Part shown: positions 1-4,818 of the stretch, one piece after another
Numbering within the stretch: position 1 is the stretch's first letter
How the letters are laid out: every line of letters starts with the position of its first letter
Assembly: GCA_905236225.1 (NCBI GenBank)
Contig: CAJOPM010000226.1
Location: forward strand, 1-12,100
Origin: an uncultured Eubacterium sp.
Lineage (GTDB): Bacteria > Bacillota > Clostridia > Lachnospirales > Lachnospiraceae
Direction: 5' to 3'
Length of the DNA stretch: 12,100 nucleotides
The notes under the pieces: generated by a model
Told to the model about the DNA's origin: nothing
The model's input: the letters and a program-made list of their open reading frames with translations, nothing else
Database searches by the model: none
Program-made: the position numbers and the translations under genes

Positions 1-1130
1 CTCATTCGCTTGGCCGCTCTTCCGGTCGGGGCAGCAAGGCAAAAATCAAGGCCTTCTAATTCAAAATATTTAATTATGGCATTAATAGTGGTAGTCTTAC
101 CTGTACCCGGCCCTCCGGTTATTACAAGCACACCTTTTCTTGAGGCTTCAAGCACCGCTTCCCTTTGTTTGTCCTGAAGACTTATGCCTGTGTTTTTTTC
201 AATTTTTTCTATTCCCTTTTTAACGGAAGTCTCATCCACATCAGCGCTTATATTAAGCTGTCTTAGGTTGGCAGCTATGCTAAGCTCTGTATGGTACATA
301 ATTGAAGAAAAGATTATTTTTTCTCCATTTTTTTCTTTTCTGAATATCTTTTTTTCTATAGCAAGGTCTAAGTAGCACTTCTCAAACCGCTCTATATCAA
401 GCCCTAAGATATGCGCCGTGTTTCTGGTCAGGATATCTTGGGGCAGGTAAGTATGACCTGATAGTGATGCTTGAAAGAGTATATACATTATTGCGCATCT
501 GATTCTAAAATCACTGTCATTATCCATGCCGGCTCTTCTTGCTATATCGTCGGCAATCTTAAATCCTACGCCCGGAATATCCTCTGCTAAAAGATAAGGA
601 TTTTCTTTGATTATTCTATATACGCCGTTGCCATAAATCTTGTATATCTTCATGGCCAGCGTAAGAGAGATGCCGTATTCCTGAAGAAATATAATCGCCT
701 CTCTTAAATCTTTGCGTTTTATCATCTGATCAGAGATTTCTCTTGCTTTTTTCATGCTGATACCCTTGACCTCAGCAAGTCTTTCGGGTTCGTTTTCAAC
801 TATATCAAATGTATCTTCTGCAAATCTGTCAACTATTCTCGCCGCAAGAGCCGCTCCTATGCCCTTGATTGCGCCTGAGCCTAAATACCTCTCCATAGCA
901 GCAACGTCATCAGGTTTTTTGGGGATATATTCCTGCACCTGAAGCTGCCTGCCGTAAAGAGGATGATTACTATACTCTCCCCTAAATTCGTACGAAGCTC
1001 CTGCTACTATATCAGCAAATTTGCCCACACAGGTAACCATCTGATGCGACGCACATAACTCAAGAACCGTATATCCATTTTCTTCATTGCGGTAAGTGAT
1101 ATGATCAACATATCCGGTAAGAATTTCCAA
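1..1130 (-). CDS. recD2: RecD2-family ATP-dependent DNA helicase, N-terminal part (runs off left edge)
   Basis: About 376 residues are visible; the C-terminal helicase domain lies beyond the window. The N-terminus reads LEILTGYVDHITYRNEENGYTVL, followed by a GEYSNHPLYGRQLQV segment, the usual start of RecD2/YrrC proteins. Helix-hairpin-helix-like pieces follow (GIG at residues 90-92, then NEPERLAEVKGIS). The Walker A motif GGPGTGKT is at residues 339-346 with Lys345, then LAAPTGRAAKRM. RecD2 is a 5'-3' superfamily 1B helicase acting in DNA repair and replication-fork upkeep in bacteria without a canonical RecBCD role for it. The start is a TTG at 1130-1128: the frame is closed by TAA six codons upstream, no ATG or GTG lies between, and AAAGGA sits seven bases before the TTG. 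The gene follows the flagellar cluster but is separated from it by a terminator. The family assignment is firm; completeness beyond the edge is unknown. Confidence 0.93.
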   Translation of the reverse strand, partial: MEILTGYVDHITYRNEENGYTVLELCASHQMVTCVGKFADIVAGASYEFRGEYSNHPLYGRQLQVQEYIPKKPDDVAAMERYLGSGAIKGIGAALAARIVDRFAEDTFDIVENEPERLAEVKGISMKKAREISDQMIKRKDLREAIIFLQEYGISLTLAMKIYKIYGNGVYRIIKENPYLLAEDIPGVGFKIADDIARRAGMDNDSDFRIRCAIMYILFQASLSGHTYLPQDILTRNTAHILGLDIERFEKCYLDLAIEKKIFRKEKNGEKIIFSSIMYHTELSIAANLRQLNISADVDETSVKKGIEKIEKNTGISLQDKQREAVLEASRKGVLVITGGPGTGKTTTINAIIKYFELEGLDFCLAAPTGRAAKRM

Positions 1131-1162
1131 TTGAAGATCCTTTCTATAGTATTAAGCAATAG

Positions 1163-1208
1163 AAAAAAGCTTATGAAACATACGTAATAGTATAATATCA
1201 TAAGCTTT
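1163..1208 (-). terminator. Rho-independent terminator after the flagellar rod genes
   Basis: Read on the minus strand, an 11-bp perfect stem (AAAGCTTATGA at 1208-1198 on that strand pairing with 1176-1166) is followed by a run of six T (complement of A at 1163-1168). The loop of 21 bases carries an inner ATAC/GTAT stem. It lies 30 bases past the flgJ-like stop and just before recD2, so it should end the flgF-flgG-flgJ transcript. Confidence 0.7.
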
Positions 1209-1217
1209 ATTTTGCAA
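1189..1217 (-). promoter_or_regulatory. Candidate sigma-A promoter for recD2, overlapping the terminator stem
   Basis: On the minus strand, TTGCAA (1217-1212, four of six consensus) is separated by 17 bases from TATACT (1194-1189, five of six). It would start transcription near 1182, about 50 bases before the recD2 TTG. The spacer and -10 overlap the arm and loop of the terminator hairpin, an unusual but compact arrangement. The call rests on motif match only. Confidence 0.4.
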
Positions 1218-1237
1218 ATTAAGTTTTCATAAACCGT

Positions 1238-1591
1238 CTACAGATTATAATTTCTCTTCATCTGTTCATAGAGTGTCTGTGCAAGCCCGATTCCGTCGCC
1301 TTGATTGGCAATATCAGATGAATACTCAGTAAGAAGCTGATCTTCATAATAATCTTTAAGCTGCGACATAGATGCTGATGTGCTCTCTGTTTCAGGTATA
1401 GTATTTTTCATTTCTTTAAGCACCTGCTCTATAAAATACGCCTCGAACTGCTTACAAACATCCATAAGCTCATCATCTGTCGAAGAAGATGATGTATTAT
1501 TAAGGGTATTTTCAAGCTTATCTGTTCCTGATGTACTTGACGAAATCTGCGACGTATATGACGACGCTAGTGAATCTAATGATATACTCAT
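1238..1591 (-). CDS. FlgJ-like flagellar rod-binding protein (single domain)
   Basis: This is a 117-residue protein. Residues 1-38 are rich in Ser and Thr and look disordered. The core VCKQFEAYFIEQVLKEM is the hallmark of the rod-binding domain found at the N-terminus of FlgJ, and the C-terminus GIGLAQTLYEQMKRNY matches the end of that domain. The peptidoglycan hydrolase half of proteobacterial FlgJ is absent, as is usual in Firmicutes. The expected role is a scaffold or cap for rod assembly in the periplasm-equivalent space and wall. The ATG at 1591 has AAAGGGG seven bases upstream. The gene lies 16 bases after flgG and is last in the flgF-flgG cluster, which supports the role. I leave the symbol blank because the flgJ name usually implies the two-domain enzyme. 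Confidence 0.88.
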   Translation of the reverse strand: MSISLDSLASSYTSQISSSTSGTDKLENTLNNTSSSSTDDELMDVCKQFEAYFIEQVLKEMKNTIPETESTSASMSQLKDYYEDQLLTEYSSDIANQGDGIGLAQTLYEQMKRNYNL

Positions 1592-1607
1592 CTATATACC
1601 CCTTTCA

Positions 1608-2414
1608 TTATCTCTTAAGATCATTTGCCTGCTGCATCATTTCATCCGCAGTAGTAATAGCCTTGGAATTAAGTTCGTATGCTCTTTGTGCCACGATAAG
1701 ATCTACCATCTCATCTGCAACCTGTACATTGGAACCTTCTAAATATCCTACATAAATAACGCTATCCGTAAGACCGTCTGTTGTTGCCTCGTTCATAGCA
1801 GGACCTGAAGCATCGGTCGCTATAAACAAATTGTCCTGGGTCTTTTCAAGTCCTACCGGATTGTTAAACTGATACAAGCCAAAATATGTAGTAACAGTCT
1901 CTCCTCCCATATCATAAGATATTGATCCGTCTCTTCCGAATGTTACAGACTCTGTCGATACTCCATCAGGAAGAGTGATAGTATTTCCTCTGTAATCAAG
2001 AACCGGATATCCATCTGCGGTAGATAATGTCATACCATTACCTGTTACAGCCCAGCCAAAATTACCATCTCTGGTATAGCAGGTCTGTCCGTTATAGCCT
2101 CTTATCTGGAAGAATCCGCTTCCTCCTATGCCAAATGCAGTAGGTGAGTCACTTGCAATCATCTCGCCCTGTGTAAACACTGCATTTATTGATGCCGTTC
2201 TTGCACCAAGTCCAACCTGCGCCGACGTAGGTTTAATAACGCCGTTGCCCGATGTTGTCTCGGTCTGGAGGGTCTGATAAAGCAATGATTTAAATTCAGC
2301 CCTCTGTGCCTTATAGCCATTGGTATTAACATTTGAAATATTATTTGCTATGGTGTCTACGTTGACCTGCTGCGCTATCATTCCTGATGCTGCAGTCCAT
2401 AATGCTCTCATCAT
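1608..2414 (-). CDS. flgG: Flagellar distal rod protein FlgG (FlhP-like)
   Basis: This is a 268-residue protein, close to the usual 260. The N-terminal flagellar rod motif MMRALWTAASGMIAQQ...DTIANNISNVNTNGYK is present, followed by FTQGEMIASDSPTAFGIGGSGFFQI. The C-terminal motif GYLEGSNVQVADEMVDLIVAQRAYELNSKAITTADEMMQQ is diagnostic of FlgG. FlgG polymerises to form the distal rod between the proximal rod and the hook. The first of two tandem ATG codons (2414) has GAGGTG seven bases upstream and is taken as start. It is 12 bases after the flgF-like gene and 16 before the rod-binding gene, so it is probably translated from the same SigD-driven message. The order actin-FlgF type-FlgG type resembles mbl-flhO-flhP of Bacillus subtilis, so FlhP is the closest functional comparison. 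Confidence 0.95.
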   Translation of the reverse strand: MMRALWTAASGMIAQQVNVDTIANNISNVNTNGYKAQRAEFKSLLYQTLQTETTSGNGVIKPTSAQVGLGARTASINAVFTQGEMIASDSPTAFGIGGSGFFQIRGYNGQTCYTRDGNFGWAVTGNGMTLSTADGYPVLDYRGNTITLPDGVSTESVTFGRDGSISYDMGGETVTTYFGLYQFNNPVGLEKTQDNLFIATDASGPAMNEATTDGLTDSVIYVGYLEGSNVQVADEMVDLIVAQRAYELNSKAITTADEMMQQANDLKR

Positions 2415-2426
2415 ATCAAATCACCT

Positions 2427-3227
2427 CTATACCTTTCCAACCTGACTTACTGCAATCTCTATCATGCTATCCATCGTCTGAATTACTTTCTGATTTGACT
2501 CATAGGCTCTGGTTATCGTAATAAGCTCGACCATTTCCTTAACAGTCTCAACATTTGACATCTCGAGTGCACCTTGTGTCACTATCGCCTCTGATGCTAT
2601 AACCTGACCTCCGTCTAAGAGGTTATACATATTCTCGCCGTACCTTTCGAGATAATCATAGTCTGCGAAATTAACAACACCTACTTGAGCTACAAGTTCA
2701 TTATTCTGATAAATATTTCCAAATGAATCTATTGTAATATCCTGCTCGGGATCAACTCTTACGTAGTTGTTCTGCCCAAGCTGCGAGTTCATGGCTCCGT
2801 TCATATTCAGTACGTGATCACCGTCTGCAGTAACCAAATATCCGTCACTCGTCACCTTGAACTGACCGTCTCTTGTGTATTTGATGCTGGCGTTGCCGTT
2901 CTTATCAAGAAATTCTATTGCAAAGAATCCTTCACCCGAAAGCGCTAAATCCGTTGCATTATCCGTTATCTGAAATGAGCCCTGTGAGTAATCCACATAG
3001 TTCTCACCAATCATAACACCTGCATTGATATCTCCCAATTCATCTGCATATCTCGCCGTCGAATTATCTTTAATCTTAAGCGCCAGCTGCGCCTCAAACG
3101 GATGGACTGTCGTACCCTCTGCCTTGTAACCAACCGTGTTGGAATTAGCAAGGTTATTGGTAAGTATATCCATTCTGTTTTGTTCATTAAGCATTCCCGT
3201 CCAGGCGGTATATAAACCTTTTACCAT
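2427..3227 (-). CDS. flgF: Flagellar rod protein, FlgF/FlhO type
   Basis: This is a 266-residue paralogue of FlgG. It has the N-terminal rod motif MVKGLYTAWTGMLNEQNRMDILTNNLANSNTVGYK, the central QGSFQITDNATDLALSGEGFFAI, the TRDGQFKV strand region, and the C-terminal GALEMSNVETVKEMVELITITRAYESNQKVIQTMDSM. The FlgF/FlgG family forms the proximal and distal rod. The second position in the MreB-FlgF-FlgG cluster and divergence from the adjacent FlgG favour FlgF (FlhO in Bacillus). The ATG at 3227 is preceded by AGGGAGA at a normal distance. A SigD-type promoter and a leader hairpin lie upstream (3264-3345). Assignment to FlgF rather than a second FlgG-like protein is partly from context. Confidence 0.88.
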   Translation of the reverse strand: MVKGLYTAWTGMLNEQNRMDILTNNLANSNTVGYKAEGTTVHPFEAQLALKIKDNSTARYADELGDINAGVMIGENYVDYSQGSFQITDNATDLALSGEGFFAIEFLDKNGNASIKYTRDGQFKVTSDGYLVTADGDHVLNMNGAMNSQLGQNNYVRVDPEQDITIDSFGNIYQNNELVAQVGVVNFADYDYLERYGENMYNLLDGGQVIASEAIVTQGALEMSNVETVKEMVELITITRAYESNQKVIQTMDSMIEIAVSQVGKV

Positions 3228-3263
3228 AAGATATTCTCCCTAAAACATCTAAAAACGCATAAA

Positions 3264-3301
3264 ATCCCGGCGTGAAAGTTCCTTCGCTTCCATGCCGGGA
3301 T
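3264..3301 (-). terminator. Strong hairpin between mreB and flgF: terminator of mreB or leader attenuator
   Basis: An 11-bp stem (3264-3274 with 3291-3301, one G.T pair, core CCCGGC/GCCGGG) encloses a 16-base loop with a possible inner AAG/CTT pairing. On the minus strand the stem is followed by ATTTTATGCG and then TTTTTA, so it is terminator-like, though the U-tract is broken. It lies 86 bases past the mreB stop but also inside the leader of a message started at the SigD promoter, beginning roughly 10 bases after the expected start. Confidence 0.5.
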
Positions 3302-3317
3302 ACCTGTTCTGAAAATT

Positions 3318-3345
3318 ATATCGGTCTTTACCATCAGGTACTTTA
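3318..3345 (-). promoter_or_regulatory. SigD (sigma-28) flagellar promoter upstream of flgF
   Basis: On the minus strand, TAAAGTAC (3345-3338) is separated by 12 bases from ACCGATAT (3325-3318). The Bacillus SigD consensus is TAAA, 14-16 bases, then GCCGATAT; here TAAA and CCGATAT are exact with 16 bases between TAAA and ACCGATAT. It lies about 90 bases before the flgF start, which fits flagellar late-class control separate from mreB. Confidence 0.72.
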
Positions 3346-3386
3346 TACCTATATTAAAAATAATTTATGACATATGTTAATCGGAT

Positions 3387-4382
3387 TTATTCGGGATCTC
3401 TGTGTCCTGCCATAAATTCGATATATTTGCCGGTTCCGATTGCCACGCAGTTGAGCGGCTCCTCTGCCGTAATCGTATTAATTCCGGTCTTTTCCTCGAT
3501 TAGTTCTTCTAATCCTCTAAGGAGTGCGCCGCCGCCTGTAAGGACTATTCCTCGATCAGCCACATCGGCTGCAAGCTCCGGCGGAGTCTTCTCAAGGACA
3601 CTGTGAACTGCCTCTACTATCTGATAAGTTGCTTCCTTTAGAGCTTCTTCTGTCTCCTCAGAAGTAACGGTTACAGTCTTCGGAAGACCTGTTACAAGGT
3701 TTCTTCCCCTGACATCCATAGACATCGGCTCAGGAAGCGGATAGCATGTACCAACCTTGATCTTGACATCTTCTGCTGTTCGCTCACCGATAAGAAGATT
3801 ATGCTTTTTGCGCATAAAACGAACTATCGCCTCATCAAAGTCATCTCCTGCAATCTTAATGGAAGTAGATACTACAGTACCTCCAAGCGAAATAACAGCT
3901 ATATCGGCCGTACCTCCGCCTATGTCAACTATCATATTGCCACATGGCTTTGATATGTCTATACCGGCTCCGATTGCAGCTGCAACCGGCTCTTCTATAA
4001 TAGAAACTTCTCTGGCTCCTGCCTGAAAAGTTGCATCTTCAACTGCCTTCTTCTCAACCTCTGTAACCTGTGAAGGAACACAGACGCTGATTCTGGGTTT
4101 TCTAAAGCTCTTCTTGCCCATTGCTTTTTGTATAAAATATTTGAGCATCTTCTCGGTTACTGTGTAATCCGATATAACTCCCTGTCTCAAAGGTCTGACT
4201 GCGACAATGTTGCCCGGTGTTCTACCTAGCATCAATCTAGCTTCTTCACCGATTGCCTTTATCTTATTGGTGTCTCTGTCAAATGCTACGACAGAAGGCT
4301 CCTTAAGGGCTACACCTTTTCCTTTTACATAAACCAATATACTCGCTGTTCCCAGATCAATTCCAATATCTGTAGCGGCCAT
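3387..4382 (-). CDS. mreB: MreB/Mbl-family bacterial actin, cell-shape determinant
   Basis: This is a 331-residue actin-fold ATPase, normal length for MreB or Mbl. The phosphate 1 loop is DIGIDLGTAS (5-14), MreB's GRTPGNIVAVRPL is at 53-65, phosphate 2 is VDIGGGTADIAV (152-163), and GERTAEDVKIKVG and TPPELAADVADRGIVLTGGGALL complete the family signature. It polymerises on the inner face of the membrane and guides wall synthesis. The ATG at 4382 follows GGAAGGAG at seven bases. Sequence features are shared between MreB and Mbl, for example GERTAEDVKIKV is Mbl-like and IVEAVHSVLEKTPPELAAD is MreB-like. No mreC or mreD follows. Instead the flgF and flgG genes follow, as after mbl in B. subtilis, so it may be a second actin with an Mbl role. 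A sigma-A promoter is proposed at 4479-4506. Confidence 0.95.
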   Translation of the reverse strand: MAATDIGIDLGTASILVYVKGKGVALKEPSVVAFDRDTNKIKAIGEEARLMLGRTPGNIVAVRPLRQGVISDYTVTEKMLKYFIQKAMGKKSFRKPRISVCVPSQVTEVEKKAVEDATFQAGAREVSIIEEPVAAAIGAGIDISKPCGNMIVDIGGGTADIAVISLGGTVVSTSIKIAGDDFDEAIVRFMRKKHNLLIGERTAEDVKIKVGTCYPLPEPMSMDVRGRNLVTGLPKTVTVTSEETEEALKEATYQIVEAVHSVLEKTPPELAADVADRGIVLTGGGALLRGLEELIEEKTGINTITAEEPLNCVAIGTGKYIEFMAGHRDPE

Positions 4383-4420
4383 CCTCTTTCTCCTTCCACA
4401 CTATTTTATCTATCTGATTT

Positions 4421-4454
4421 GCAAAGCACAAATTTATAATCAGCTTTGCTACTT
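4421..4454 (-). repeat. Short hairpin repeat in the mreB leader (copy 1 of the AAGTAGCAAAGC repeat)
   Basis: GCAAAGC (4421-4427) and GCTTTGC (4443-4449) form a 7-bp stem with a 15-base loop. On the minus strand it begins AAGTAGCAAAGC-T-GATT (4454-4438). The same 12 bases plus GATT, with one differing base between, recur at 4816-4800 at the start of the palindrome beside uvrA. It lies in the probable mreB 5' leader. Confidence 0.5.
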
Positions 4455-4478
4455 AAATATGCATATGAATACTTCAAT

Positions 4479-4506
4479 ATTATATACGAACAAAAAAATT
4501 TTTCAA
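4479..4506 (-). promoter_or_regulatory. Probable sigma-A promoter of mreB
   Basis: On the minus strand, TTGAAA (4506-4501, five of six) and TATAAT (4484-4479, perfect) are 16 bases apart, with an A/T-tract spacer. The expected start near 4472 gives a leader of about 90 bases, holding the hairpin at 4421-4449, before the mreB ATG at 4382. Confidence 0.6.
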
Positions 4507-4541
4507 TTATTTTTTTTATATGAGTCAAAAATATTTCAAAA

Positions 4542-4598
4542 CTTCACATAAACTTTTTGTTTTCTTCACACTTTCTTCACATTTTATGTGTATATTAT
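4542..4598 (+). promoter_or_regulatory. 11-bp phased CTTCACA repeats plus -10: response-regulator-type operator and promoter
   Basis: CTTCACA occurs at 4542-4548, 4564-4570 and 4575-4581, that is at offsets of 0, 22 and 33 bases. A degenerate unit (CTTTTTG) fills the missing 11-bp step at 4553. Tandem TT(A/C/T)ACA-type hexamers with 11-bp period are what PhoB/PhoP (OmpR-family) regulators bind. The last repeat ends 9-11 bases before TATATT/TATTAT (4591-4598), the spacing of Pho-box promoters where the box replaces the -35. It would drive the plus-strand RNA candidate. It also sits about 36 bases upstream of the mreB -35, so it could act on mreB instead. The regulator's identity is unknown. 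Confidence 0.45.
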
Positions 4599-4604
4599 CA
4601 GAGT

Positions 4605-4706
4605 ACTAGCACAGGCTAATACATTTTTCATAACTCAAGCACCTCAAAGGGATTTGAGGTGCACTCCCCGAATATTATGCCCTTCACATTTGTGACGGGC
4701 TTTTTT
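4605..4706 (+). ncRNA. Candidate intergenic small RNA of about 100 nt
   Basis: A plus-strand transcript would begin about seven bases after the -10 at 4591-4598 and end at the T-run 4701-4706. It would contain a perfect 10-bp hairpin (4639-4648 with 4653-4662) closed by a GGGA loop, which fits the GNRA rule, and the terminator hairpin. No open frame of useful length with a ribosome site lies inside; the only ATG is within the terminator and gives a 14-codon frame. I do not recognise the RNA as tmRNA, 6S, SRP or a known riboswitch. A promoter, internal structure and terminator in one orientation with no coding gene are the grounds for the call. Expression is not shown. Confidence 0.4.
4679..4706 (+). 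terminator. Intrinsic terminator on the plus strand
   Basis: GCCC (4679-4682) pairs with GGGC (4697-4700), then one mismatch, then TCAC/GTGA (4684-4687 with 4692-4695) around an ATTT loop. The stem is followed at once by six T. The minus strand has no T-run after this stem, so it works for plus-strand transcription, yet no plus-strand protein gene precedes it. This supports a small RNA upstream. Confidence 0.65.
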
Positions 4707-4725
4707 GTTGTCATATTTTAGCGCA

Positions 4726-4813
4726 TAGCAAAGCGGACATTTGTCATACCTCCCACCTACGCTAACGCTTAGAGGTGGGGGATTTCTCCGACTGAGTTAA
4801 ATCCGCTTTGCTA
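4726..4813 (-). repeat. 88-base palindromic element abutting the uvrA stop (copy 2 of AAGTAGCAAAGC repeat)
   Basis: Perfect 12-bp outer arms (4726-4737 and 4802-4813, AGCAAAGCGGA type) flank an inner 9-bp hairpin (4750-4758 with 4773-4781, CCCACCT/AGGTGGG). No T-run follows on the minus strand, so it is not a textbook terminator, though it may protect or end the uvrBA message. The inner part, with CTAAGCGTTAGCG and GGTGGGAGGTATGACAA on the minus strand, resembles from memory the ends of IS200/IS605-type elements in clostridia. If so, this is a transposase-free relic. That comparison could not be checked here. Confidence 0.5.
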
Positions 4814-4818
4814 CTTCC

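Noticed and set aside
1007..1201. Small 64-residue minus-strand frame across the recD2 start
   Set aside because: It overlaps the conserved N-terminus of recD2 in another frame and includes the terminator region, with no ribosome site of its own.
3228..3386. c-di-GMP riboswitch upstream of flgF
   Set aside because: The position is attractive for a flagellar gene, but none of the conserved GEMM sequence blocks are present; only a simple hairpin is seen.
4726..4813. Palindrome as a standard Rho-independent terminator of uvrBA
   Set aside because: Neither the outer nor the inner stem is followed by a T-run on the minus strand, and the two-level structure is far larger than a terminator. A role in ending the message is still possible.
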